A stretch of 64,000 bases of DNA, from NCBI GenBank assembly GCA_944320995.1, contig CALUJQ010000001.1, positions 1-64,000 on the forward strand. The letters are read 5' to 3'. The first letter of the stretch is position 1. Each line of letters begins with the position of its first letter. This document shows positions 35,819 to 44,085 of this stretch, one piece after another. The notes below the pieces were generated by a model, which searched no databases, had not been told where the DNA came from, and saw only the letters and a list, made by a program, of their open reading frames with translations. The DNA comes from an uncultured Barnesiella sp. GTDB taxonomy: Bacteria > Bacteroidota > Bacteroidia > Bacteroidales > Barnesiellaceae. Made by a program: the position numbers and the translations under genes.

Positions 35819-38017
35819 ATGAAATATGCGAGAGGGGTTGTCGTTTGGGTACTGTTGGGGGTGACATTGGGCCTTCCGGCAACTCAAATGAATGTGAAAG
35901 ACAACCGGTTGGAAGTGGGTCCGGAGGATTTTGTCTGGGTGGTGAGTTCAACCGTCGAGGGTTGTTCCGAGGGGGAGGTTGTGTCCAGTCGTGACGGCAA
36001 TCTTTACCGGATAGAAAAGAAGTTGTCGTGCGACAGCTTGGGAACCGCTTGCCAGATGGTCGAGCAGTATGAGCCTCTGCCCGATCGTATTCGGGGGACG
36101 ATAACACTGCAAGGTGCAGAGGGGGACGACTGGTCTTTGCCAATCGTCACCCGTATTGTCCCGGGTGGAATTCTGTCGCCCGCATTGCGCTACTGGACGG
36201 CATGGGGATCGCCCAATGTCGATACGCTGGCTTGGGAGGTCTCGCTACGCCGTGCTTTCAGGGAGTACAAGGGCGGTTGCGAGGCCGCCAAAGGTTGGGA
36301 CGTGCTGGGGGGAGAGAAGAACAACCGTTGGGTCGATCCGCTCATACCCGTACCGTTTACCGATGGCAAGTATTTTTATGGAGCCACTCTTTTCCATGCC
36401 GAGGATCCCATGACGGGATTTGTCCCCGCTCAAAATAATCTGTTCGCAATTCCTTTGGTTACTTTGTCGGATAGCGAGAAAGAGTTGGGTATGAGTGTGA
36501 TTCTGTCGCCACGGGAGCCTATCATGGATTTGGAATTGGAGACTCAAAGGAATGGGACTGCTATTTTCAGACGGGTGGCTAACCGAATAAAAGCGGGCGA
36601 AGAGATAACTTTCTCGTTCGATATAGTCTTCCATGCCCCCGACTGGCGTTCGGGAATGGCCGAGGCCGTCCGATTGTACCCCGACTATTTCTATCCCAAA
36701 AACGAGATGGCCATCGACATTTGCGGAACCGGCTCTTACTCGGCTGCACAAGAGATTCGCGACGTGGAGGAGCTGAGGCAGATGGCATTCGGCGTGAACT
36801 GGCAGGCTTCGTTCGACTTCCCCTACATGGGCATGTTCATTCCCCCGGTGGACAAGCATGAACGGTGGGAGACTTTTGGTTACACCTCGGGTACGACTTC
36901 GACCCGTTGGCAGACCATCGATGCCATGAACCGGGTGTCGAAAGAGTTCAAGCAAAACGGGTTTTACTCGTTGGCCTATTTCAATGTCTGTGAGTTTGGT
37001 ACGGGAATCGTTTCTCCCCAGCCGGCGGCGTTTGAATATCCCGGGTCGGAAGCATGGAAAGATGCCAATCAATGCCTGTACCAGTGTTTCCCCAATGCTA
37101 TTTTGCCTGTTCCTCGGGCCGTCTTGCCCGATACGGTCGATTATGTAGTGCCTTATGGAACGTGGGGTGGAGCGGTTGCCATGGATTGCGGCGATGAGGC
37201 ATACCGCCGTTTTTTGCTTGAACAGGCTCGAAAACACATTGCGTATCTGCCCGATTCGTATGGATTGTGTATCGATCGACTGGACTGGTTGCGTATGTAT
37301 AACGAGCGGGCCGACGATGGTATCGCTTGGTTCGGAGGCAAGCCGGCCCGGTCGCTCTATACGTCGTGGAAATCGTTGATGGCCGAGTTGGGGCCGATGA
37401 TGCACGAGGCCGGTAAAGTGATTTATGTCAATAATCATACCCGCCGGATAGACTTGTTGAACGAGGTGGACGGTATCTTCGACGAGTTTACCTACATGGG
37501 CAATTCGCTCAACTTGATGGCTCTGTTATGCTATTACAAGCCGGCGATGGGCTGGGTCGATATTGCCAAGACGATAGAGAACGAGGGAGGTGACCCGTTC
37601 ATGCAGCGGCATCTCTATATGGGGGTGTTCCCGATGTGTCCTTTCGAGGGGAATGACCATTCCATTCGTCCCGACGGTAAGGTAGAGCAGTTGTATAAGG
37701 ATTATGGTCCTTTGTTGGAGTCGATGAAAGGTCGCCGGTGGGTATTGTTACCCGGAGTCGTGCGTGTGGCCGGGGGCTTTGCGCGGGCCAATATATTTGA
37801 GGTTGACGGGGGCTATGTCGTGCCTGTTGTGTTAGGTGAGCAGGAGCGTTGCACGATTGAACTTTGTGGTGTCGATGTGGCTGCCGAAGTTGAAATACTC
37901 TATCCGGGACAGGCTCAATCTTCTTTGGGGAAACTGGAACGGATAGGAGAGAGACACTATCGCTTCGAGGTGCCTCTGAAACGAAATTGTGCATGGATAA
38001 AATTGAGGACGGAATGA
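35819..38017 (+). CDS. secreted TIM-barrel protein, candidate glycoside hydrolase of unassigned family
   Basis: A 732-residue protein with a signal peptide (ends near residue 20) and a large N-terminal beta-sandwich (about 30-290) typical of clan GH-D/GH36-like enzymes. A central TIM barrel (about 330-620) follows, then a C-terminal beta domain. The motif GLCIDRLDW (about 480-488) at a strand end, with an Asp in nucleophile position, and DGIFDEFTYMG (about 553-563) would suit a retaining glycosidase. I do not recognise the family. It lies five bases after the polygalacturonase-like gene and overlaps the next gene by ATGA, so it is translated together with the exported GH130. The placement argues for action on an internal part of the same glycan. 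Confidence 0.7.
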   Translation: MKYARGVVVWVLLGVTLGLPATQMNVKDNRLEVGPEDFVWVVSSTVEGCSEGEVVSSRDGNLYRIEKKLSCDSLGTACQMVEQYEPLPDRIRGTITLQGAEGDDWSLPIVTRIVPGGILSPALRYWTAWGSPNVDTLAWEVSLRRAFREYKGGCEAAKGWDVLGGEKNNRWVDPLIPVPFTDGKYFYGATLFHAEDPMTGFVPAQNNLFAIPLVTLSDSEKELGMSVILSPREPIMDLELETQRNGTAIFRRVANRIKAGEEITFSFDIVFHAPDWRSGMAEAVRLYPDYFYPKNEMAIDICGTGSYSAAQEIRDVEELRQMAFGVNWQASFDFPYMGMFIPPVDKHERWETFGYTSGTTSTRWQTIDAMNRVSKEFKQNGFYSLAYFNVCEFGTGIVSPQPAAFEYPGSEAWKDANQCLYQCFPNAILPVPRAVLPDTVDYVVPYGTWGGAVAMDCGDEAYRRFLLEQARKHIAYLPDSYGLCIDRLDWLRMYNERADDGIAWFGGKPARSLYTSWKSLMAELGPMMHEAGKVIYVNNHTRRIDLLNEVDGIFDEFTYMGNSLNLMALLCYYKPAMGWVDIAKTIENEGGDPFMQRHLYMGVFPMCPFEGNDHSIRPDGKVEQLYKDYGPLLESMKGRRWVLLPGVVRVAGGFARANIFEVDGGYVVPVVLGEQERCTIELCGVDVAAEVEILYPGQAQSSLGKLERIGERHYRFEVPLKRNCAWIKLRTE

Positions 38018-39150
38018 ATATGGATAGAGCAAAAAAATGGACTGTGATCGGGGGAATGGTTCTGTGCCATTCCCTCGTTTGGGCGACCGACCCGTTCCCT
38101 GCTACGCAAGGCGCTTTGCCGGTCTGGGCTATGGGCCCTTTTGTACGCCCGGTCGATTATCCCGTGATCTCCCCCGATTCTACCACACTCTTTTTTTGCC
38201 CGATGCGGGGCGAGGAGATTCGTTGGGAGGACAACGATACTTTCAATCCGGCGGCAGTCGTGAAAGAAGACAAAATACAGATTCTGTACCGGGCCGAGGA
38301 CAAATCGGGTATCGGGATAGGCCAGCGCACCTCGCGTATCGGGTTGGCCGAGAGTGCCGATGGCATTTCGGTTGTGCGTCACCGGTCCCCGGTTGTATAT
38401 CCCGGGAACGACAGCGGTAAGGCCTATGAGTGGCCCGGTGGTTGTGAGGACCCCCGGGTGGCTGTTACCGAAGACGGTCTTTACGTCATGTTCTACTCGG
38501 CTTGGGATCGGAAGGTGTCGCGCCTGTCGGTCGCCACTTCGCGCGACTTGAAACACTGGACTAAACACGGGCCTGCCTTTGCCGATGCGTATGGCGGTCG
38601 TTTCAAGGATATGTGGTCAAAGTCGGCTTCGATTGTCACCCGGGTAGAGAATGGGAAGCAAGTCATTACGCGGGTGAATGGCCGGTATTTGATGTATTGG
38701 GGAGAGAGTATGGTCTCGGCTGCGGTATCTGATGATTTGATCCATTGGAGTCCGGTCCTTGATGACCGGGGCGAGTTGTTGGGATTGATTTATCCTCGCG
38801 ATTATTTCTTTGACAGTGCCTTGACCGAGTGCGGCCCTCCGGCCGTCATGACCGACCGGGGTATTCTGTTGTTCTACAACGGGAAGAACAGAACCGATGA
38901 GAAACGCGATTCCCGCTTTAATGCGGGGACGTATAGTGCCGGGCAGGTACTATTCGATTTGGAGAATCCTTACCGTGCAATAGCCCGTTTGGACGAGCCT
39001 TTTTTCCAGCCGACGGCCGATTTTGAAAAGAGCGGGCAGTATAAAGATGGCACGGTCTTTATCGAGGGTCTCGCCTTTTTCAAAGAGCAGTGGTTTCTCT
39101 ATTATGGGTGTGCCGACTCCCGGGTAGGTGTCGCTGTTTATAAACCGTAG
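38014..39150 (+). CDS. exported GH130-family glycosidase
   Basis: A 378-residue GH130 propeller with the GCEDPRVAV signature (general acid Asp 146 counted from this start) and the FYSAWDRKVSRLSVATSRD and LYYGCADSRVGVAVY strands. The start is the ATG at 38014 that overlaps the preceding stop (ATGA); the codons before it belong to the upstream gene. Unlike the GH130 at 17977 it has an N-terminal hydrophobic signal (ends near WATDP), so it acts in the periplasm or outside. Free phosphate is not expected to be used there, which makes a hydrolase more likely than a phosphorylase. Confidence 0.87.
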   Translation: MNMDRAKKWTVIGGMVLCHSLVWATDPFPATQGALPVWAMGPFVRPVDYPVISPDSTTLFFCPMRGEEIRWEDNDTFNPAAVVKEDKIQILYRAEDKSGIGIGQRTSRIGLAESADGISVVRHRSPVVYPGNDSGKAYEWPGGCEDPRVAVTEDGLYVMFYSAWDRKVSRLSVATSRDLKHWTKHGPAFADAYGGRFKDMWSKSASIVTRVENGKQVITRVNGRYLMYWGESMVSAAVSDDLIHWSPVLDDRGELLGLIYPRDYFFDSALTECGPPAVMTDRGILLFYNGKNRTDEKRDSRFNAGTYSAGQVLFDLENPYRAIARLDEPFFQPTADFEKSGQYKDGTVFIEGLAFFKEQWFLYYGCADSRVGVAVYKP

Positions 39151-39165
39151 TAATTTGTTCATATC

Positions 39166-41682
39166 ATGAAAACAAAAATGTTATATGCCTTGATAATGGC
39201 TGTTGGGTGTTGGGGGTGTAAAACTCCCGACCCGCAAATGGTTCTTGACATTGATTTGAATTCGAGAGACGCAGAGATACCGGAGTCGCTGTATGGCGTT
39301 TTTTTTGAGGAGATTAACCATGCCGGCGACGGAGGACTTTATGGCGAGATGTTGATGAACCGCAGTTTCGAAGATCGTGTCGTGCCTGAGGGGTATTGGG
39401 TCGATAGTGCCGAATTGGTAACCCCGATTGTACGCAGCCACCTTTCGGGCGATTCGGTCTCGGGGCGTTATAAATGGGGCATCGACCCCTATCCCGGCTG
39501 GGAATTGGTTGTTGCTCCCGATGCCCGTGCCGAGATGAGTTTGACGACCGAGTCACCCAATTTCGATTCGGCCCCTCATTCGATGCGTGTGAGTGTCGCA
39601 AGGACCGGTGGAGGAGTCTCATTGTGCAACACCGGTTTTTGGGGTATCTCTTTGCAGAAAGGAGAATCCTATCGTTTACGCATGTTCATGCGCAGCCGGG
39701 TAGAGGCCGGCGAAATGTGCGTGCGGCTGCTCGGCGCCGATGATAAAGAGTTGGGCCGAGTGGTGTTGTCGCTGGAAAACGATGATTGCTGGCAGGAATA
39801 CAAAGCGGTTTTCCAAGCTTCCGATACTACGACCGTGGGTCGCCTGTCGATCGACTTGCCCGATAGCGGAGTTTATGGATTTGATTATGTGTCGCTTTTC
39901 CCCGAGAAAACGTATAAGGGGAGGGAAAACGGCATGCGGCAAGATGTTGCCGGAATGATAGAGGATTTGCACCCTGCCTTTATCCGTTGGCCGGGAGGTT
40001 GCATCGTAGAGGGAATTACCCTGAATAACCGAGTGCAATGGAAACATACATTGGGCGATCCGGCAGCTCGTCCCGGCGAATACGATACGTGGGGTTATCG
40101 CAATTCGTATGGAATCGGGTATAAGGAGTTTTTGGATTTTTGTGAAGACGTGGGCGCCAAGGGAATGTACGTCTGTAATGTGGGCCTTGCTTGTCAATAC
40201 CGAACCGGTGAGGCTTGCCCCGACCATGAGGCCGAGGCGTATTTGCAAGACGCTCTCGATGCGATAGAGTATGCTTTGGGCGACACCACCACCGCATGGG
40301 GAGCCGTGCGGGCCAAGGAAGGACACCCCGAGCCCTATCCGCTGGCTTATGTCGAGATCGGTAATGAGAACTGGGGGCCGCTTTACAACCGCCGATTCGA
40401 TATGTTTTATAAGAGAATCAAGGCGAAGTACCCTCAACTGACATTGATTTCGACACATGGAATGGGCGGCCTCGATACAGCCGAAAAAACCGATATGATC
40501 GATCCCCACTGGTATGTGTCGGCCAATTTCTTTTTTAATAATGCCGATATATTTGATAATTTTAAACGGGGGGACTATAAAATATATGTGGGAGAATATG
40601 CTTGTAATCGTGAGGTTGGTGGCGGAAATTTGCTGGCGGCATTGAGCGAAGCGGCATTTATGACCGGTATGGAGCGGAATAGCGATTTGGTAACGATGGC
40701 ATCGTATGCCCCTTTGTTTGAGAACAAGAATGACCGGGGGTGGCCGACCAATCTTATTTGGATAGACAATGACCAAGTTGTGGGCCGCTCGTCTTATTAT
40801 GTCCAAAAGATGTTTGCCCGTCACAGGCCTACCTATAATTTGTCGATCCATGCACCGGTATTGCCTCAGGCTCCCGGGAAAATGGATTTTGAGGGGTATA
40901 TGGGTTTGGGTACTTGGGATACCCGGATACAGGTGAGGAACTTGACTGTGACCGATCGTTCGGGCGAGATGATAAAGGCCGACATGACCGATTCCTCGCA
41001 ATGGGTCGTGGCCGATGGCGAATGGGTCGAGCATGGAGGCCTTTTTGAACAAAAGAGCCGTGGAGCCCGAACGGCTTTACTCTGGAAAGGGGTAAAGCCG
41101 GGAGTTGGTGATGTCATAGAGTTTGAATTCAATAGACTTTCGGGCGACGGGGGCTTCTTGGCCTATCTGGGAATGAAATCACTCGATATGAAACAGGGAT
41201 ATATGTTGAATGCCTGTGGTTGGACTGTCGTCGAGTCGATTTGTAATGGTGAAAATAAAGCGGTTTCCGATTTTACGGGAGATTGTTTTAAAACCGGGCA
41301 TTGGTATAAGGTGAAGATTGAATTGAACGAAAACAGCATGGTTTACTCGATAGATGGCCGTCAAGTTCTGGTTTACTCCGATAACCCGGTTCGGCAGCAC
41401 TTCTTCGTAGCCGGATATGATGAAAGGGCAGACGAAGTGGTGATAAAGGTGGTCAATGCCTCGGACAATCGTTGTGAGACTCAAATCAATTTGAATGGTG
41501 GAGAGGTGGAGTCTTCGGGTAAGGTTGTCACATTGTGCGGCTCATCTTTGGAAGAAGAGAATAGTTTTGATGACCCGTTGAAAATTTCGCCGGTCGAGAC
41601 CCGATTCAATCACTTCTCTTCTTCGTTCAGATATGAGTTTGAGCCTCGTTCGTTAACCATTTTGCGAATCAAGAGAAAGTGA
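39166..41682 (+). CDS. GH51 alpha-L-arabinofuranosidase, lipoprotein
   Basis: An 838-residue enzyme with a lipobox GCWGC at 14-18, so it is membrane-anchored. The GH51 barrel shows SLYGVFFEEINHAGDGGLYGEM (quoted in part), an inserted CBM4_9-like jelly roll (about 110-245), the WPGGC segment, acid/base Glu 401 in IGNENWG and nucleophile Glu 477 in VGEYA. A C-terminal LamG-like module begins near 600. The enzyme removes alpha-L-arabinofuranosyl side groups from arabinans, arabinoxylans or arabinogalactan. It closes the plus-strand enzyme series and is followed by a strong bidirectional terminator. Confidence 0.93.
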   Translation: MKTKMLYALIMAVGCWGCKTPDPQMVLDIDLNSRDAEIPESLYGVFFEEINHAGDGGLYGEMLMNRSFEDRVVPEGYWVDSAELVTPIVRSHLSGDSVSGRYKWGIDPYPGWELVVAPDARAEMSLTTESPNFDSAPHSMRVSVARTGGGVSLCNTGFWGISLQKGESYRLRMFMRSRVEAGEMCVRLLGADDKELGRVVLSLENDDCWQEYKAVFQASDTTTVGRLSIDLPDSGVYGFDYVSLFPEKTYKGRENGMRQDVAGMIEDLHPAFIRWPGGCIVEGITLNNRVQWKHTLGDPAARPGEYDTWGYRNSYGIGYKEFLDFCEDVGAKGMYVCNVGLACQYRTGEACPDHEAEAYLQDALDAIEYALGDTTTAWGAVRAKEGHPEPYPLAYVEIGNENWGPLYNRRFDMFYKRIKAKYPQLTLISTHGMGGLDTAEKTDMIDPHWYVSANFFFNNADIFDNFKRGDYKIYVGEYACNREVGGGNLLAALSEAAFMTGMERNSDLVTMASYAPLFENKNDRGWPTNLIWIDNDQVVGRSSYYVQKMFARHRPTYNLSIHAPVLPQAPGKMDFEGYMGLGTWDTRIQVRNLTVTDRSGEMIKADMTDSSQWVVADGEWVEHGGLFEQKSRGARTALLWKGVKPGVGDVIEFEFNRLSGDGGFLAYLGMKSLDMKQGYMLNACGWTVVESICNGENKAVSDFTGDCFKTGHWYKVKIELNENSMVYSIDGRQVLVYSDNPVRQHFFVAGYDERADEVVIKVVNASDNRCETQINLNGGEVESSGKVVTLCGSSLEEENSFDDPLKISPVETRFNHFSSSFRYEFEPRSLTILRIKRK

Positions 41683-41709
41683 TACGCATAGGCCTTCCCG
41701 ATAATTTAC

Positions 41710-41743
41710 AAAGGCGGTTCCAGCAATGGAACCGCCTTTGTTT
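41710..41743. terminator. bidirectional terminator between convergent operons
   Basis: AAAGGCGGTTCC (41710-41721), six-base loop, and its exact complement (41728-41739), flanked by A-rich and T-rich bases. It lies between the stop of the GH51 gene (plus) and the end of the methyltransferase operon (minus), so it can serve both. Confidence 0.85.
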
Positions 41744-41773
41744 GGAGAAACAGGGTTTTGATAAATAGCTTTA

Positions 41774-42754
41774 TTATTGATTGAAATCATGAACAGCTTG
41801 GTAGAATGCCTTTATGTTCTCTTTGGAGATCCCCGGGGGGACGTCGCAGCCGGTGGAGATAACGAAATTGTCGTAAGCGGCCGTCTTTGACAGGAGATTG
41901 GCCGTTTCGACATATACCTGTTCGGGCGAGGCCGACTTGAATACCCCTACGGGATCGAGATTCCCCATGACGATGCGGTCGGAAGGAACTTGTTTGATTA
42001 CTTCGACTATGTCGCACTGGTTCCCGAAATGGAGTGCTCCTGCTCCCGAATCGATCATCGACTGGGTACAGTGTCCGGTATTTCCACAGTTGTGCAGTAC
42101 AAAGAGGAAATCATCGTCTTGTACAGCCTCTACAATAGGTTTGATATAGTGGGTCGAGTAGCGTGTGGCGTCGTCGTTGCTGAGTAGCCCGGCTGCGGGT
42201 TCGGCCATGATTACGCCGTCAACTCCGGTCTCTTTCAAGGCTTGTATGTATGAATGTATAAATTCGGCGCATTTAGACAGCAGAGATTTGGCCAGTTCGG
42301 GTTCGACGTAAATGGCCATCATGATTTCCGACATGTCGTAAAGCCGTCCGGCCAAGGAATAAGGCCCTATACAGCCGGCAAATACGGGCCGGTCGTCGAT
42401 TCGGTCTGCGGCAAGCCGGTTGGCTTTCAGATATTCGGGGATGCGGGCTGTTGAAAGATCGGGGATAGGGAGATTTTCTACTTCGCATGTGTTGTGGAGC
42501 AGCCTTTCGGCCACACTGGGTACATCGTTTTCCGCGAAGTGTAACTTGGCCCCGAAAGCCTCGGCTTCGACGGTGAGGTCCATGATGACGGTAGCCGCGT
42601 CGGAGGGTGTGTTCTCGGCCAGTGCGATGATGGCATCGGCATGAATCTGCCCGTCGGTGACGGCGTCGTTTACCGTTTTCCCGATGATTTCAATTCCCGG
42701 GTGCGTCATAATGGGGATTGCCCGCCTCTGTTTATGGTTGAGTTTGAGTTTCAT
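41774..42754 (-). CDS. MtaA/MtbA-like corrinoid methyltransferase (candidate MT2)
   Basis: A 326-residue UroD-fold enzyme that matches the MtaA/MtbA branch: N-terminal HPGIEIIGKTV, the LHNCGNT zinc strand and GNLDPVGVF, then STGCDVPPGISKENIKA at the end. The three zinc ligands of that family are present as His 221, Cys 223 and Cys 303. Such enzymes move a methyl group between a corrinoid protein and a thiol or pterin. It lacks the HemE N terminus. The gene overlaps the reactivator gene by 23 bases and forms with it and the corrinoid protein a compact three-gene unit. The likely role is the second step, from methyl-cobalamin to tetrahydrofolate; coenzyme M is not expected in Bacteroidales. Confidence 0.87.
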   Translation of the reverse strand: MKLKLNHKQRRAIPIMTHPGIEIIGKTVNDAVTDGQIHADAIIALAENTPSDAATVIMDLTVEAEAFGAKLHFAENDVPSVAERLLHNTCEVENLPIPDLSTARIPEYLKANRLAADRIDDRPVFAGCIGPYSLAGRLYDMSEIMMAIYVEPELAKSLLSKCAEFIHSYIQALKETGVDGVIMAEPAAGLLSNDDATRYSTHYIKPIVEAVQDDDFLFVLHNCGNTGHCTQSMIDSGAGALHFGNQCDIVEVIKQVPSDRIVMGNLDPVGVFKSASPEQVYVETANLLSKTAAYDNFVISTGCDVPPGISKENIKAFYQAVHDFNQ

Positions 42755-43430
42755 GATCGAATCGTTTTTTAAGTCTTTTTTTATAACAAGTATCTAACTC
42801 ACAGAATTGACAGCCATACTTTCGGGTATCGACATGTAATCCCGCACCCATTACGCCGCTGATGGATTTGATGGGATACATTAGGGCGCTTTCGTTGAGT
42901 TGTATGCCGCAGACGTTGGAGGGAAGGAGAGAGAATAGAATCTTTTGCTCGCTCACATGCCACCCGCAATATCCCGGGCTGAACCGATTGGTGTGAGGCA
43001 TTCCGGGCAGTTCGGCTTCGACGGACTTTTCCATAACGTCGCCTGTGGCTTCGGCAATACAACTCCCGAGAGCATCCCATACGAAGAGCGTCAAGGCATC
43101 GTCGCCTTTTGATAATTCATTGTGGACCTCTTGATATTCCATGCCGGCTGTTGCTGCGAAAAAGATGAATTTCTCGGAATTTTTCAGCAGCGTGGCTATG
43201 GTATGGTTGACATGGAGGATAAGGGAATTACAGATGATGCGGTCTTGGTCGATCTGCCCCTCGGATACTTGGAAATAGAATCGAGGTTTCACCACTGTGC
43301 CGGCTTTGTTGAAAAGCTCATCGACCAGTAGCCGTACCGGTTCTTTGGGAGTTTCGTTCCCGTATCCCATTTCGGTATATACGCTTTTTTTTGTAAGGCG
43401 TAGCTCCTCGAATCGCAATACCTGTTCCAT
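42732..43430 (-). CDS. corrinoid reactivation protein, MetH activation-domain-like
   Basis: A 232-residue soluble protein. The segment RFSPGYCGWHVSEQ (149-162) is the signature of the S-adenosylmethionine-binding activation domain of cobalamin-dependent methionine synthase, where RxxxGY binds the cofactor. A Cys cluster C207-x2-C-x4-C215 near the C terminus could hold an iron-sulfur centre or take part in electron transfer. It is far shorter than RamA or RACo-type activators and has no ferredoxin domain in the sequence. It overlaps the MT2 gene and lies three bases behind the corrinoid protein gene. The inferred role is to return inactive Co(II) to Co(I) by reductive methylation. Confidence 0.85.
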   Translation of the reverse strand: MEQVLRFEELRLTKKSVYTEMGYGNETPKEPVRLLVDELFNKAGTVVKPRFYFQVSEGQIDQDRIICNSLILHVNHTIATLLKNSEKFIFFAATAGMEYQEVHNELSKGDDALTLFVWDALGSCIAEATGDVMEKSVEAELPGMPHTNRFSPGYCGWHVSEQKILFSLLPSNVCGIQLNESALMYPIKSISGVMGAGLHVDTRKYGCQFCELDTCYKKRLKKRFDHETQTQP

Positions 43431-43433
43431 TCT

Positions 43434-44072
43434 CTATTTGTTCAATAATTTACGGGCGAGGGTAACGGCCGCATTGGCATTGTCGCTATATCCGTCGGCT
43501 CCGATTTCTTTGGCGAACTTCTCACTGAGCGGCGCCCCGCCTACCATAATCTTCACGTCGTCCCGGATACCGGCTTTTTCAAAGGCTTTGATAACCTCTT
43601 TCATGTAAACCATAGTCGTAGTCAAAAGTGCCGACATACAGATGATGTTTGCCTTGTTTTCTTGTGCGGCTTGGACAAATTTCTGGTCAGAGACATCGAC
43701 CCCGAGATTAATTACTTCGAAGCCGCATCCTTCCAGCATGGAGCAGACAAGGTTTTTCCCGATGTCGTGCAAGTCGCCTTTGACAGTTCCGATGACTACT
43801 TTCCCGAGGGTAGCCACCTCTTTGTTGCTTTCCATGTAGGGTTTAAGCAGTTCCAAAGCCCCTTTCATGGCTCGGGCGCTCATGAGCAGGTTGGGCACAT
43901 AGGCTTTCCCGGCTTCGAACTGGGCACCGATCTCTTCCATACCCTTGATGAGGTAGTCGCTGATTAATATTTGTGGGTCGATGTTTTCTTGAAGGGCTTC
44001 TTTTGTTGTACTTACCGCTAATTCGAGATTCCCTTTAACGATAGCGTCATATAAGTCAGTCAATTTTGCCAT
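43434..44072 (-). CDS. corrinoid (cobalamin-binding) methyl carrier protein
   Basis: A 212-residue protein of the MtaC/MtbC/MtvC type. Residues 1-85 are the helical cap domain (IDPQILISDYLIKGMEEIG, then VPNLLMSARAMKGAL). Residues about 90-212 are the Rossmann-type B12 domain with the signature GDLHDIGKNLV, where His 102 is the lower axial ligand of cobalt, followed by MSALLTTTM and VGGAPLS. It carries the methyl group between methyltransferases. It is the only corrinoid protein in the window, so all four UroD-type enzymes would have to share it or use others elsewhere. It is followed by the reactivator and the MT2 gene in one operon. Confidence 0.95.
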   Translation of the reverse strand: MAKLTDLYDAIVKGNLELAVSTTKEALQENIDPQILISDYLIKGMEEIGAQFEAGKAYVPNLLMSARAMKGALELLKPYMESNKEVATLGKVVIGTVKGDLHDIGKNLVCSMLEGCGFEVINLGVDVSDQKFVQAAQENKANIICMSALLTTTMVYMKEVIKAFEKAGIRDDVKIMVGGAPLSEKFAKEIGADGYSDNANAAVTLARKLLNK

Positions 44073-44085
44073 TGTTTGTTCAATT

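Noticed and set aside
36245-37438. Minus-strand open frame of 397 codons opposite the TIM-barrel protein
   Set aside because: It has no signal peptide or motif, and the plus-strand gene is coupled by ATGA and short spacing to its neighbours.
41774-44072. A methanol-specific MtaABC system for methanol released from pectin esters
   Set aside because: MtaB is a separate family and no MtaB-like protein is in the window; the extra proteins are UroD-type. Methanol use could still occur if mtaB lies elsewhere.
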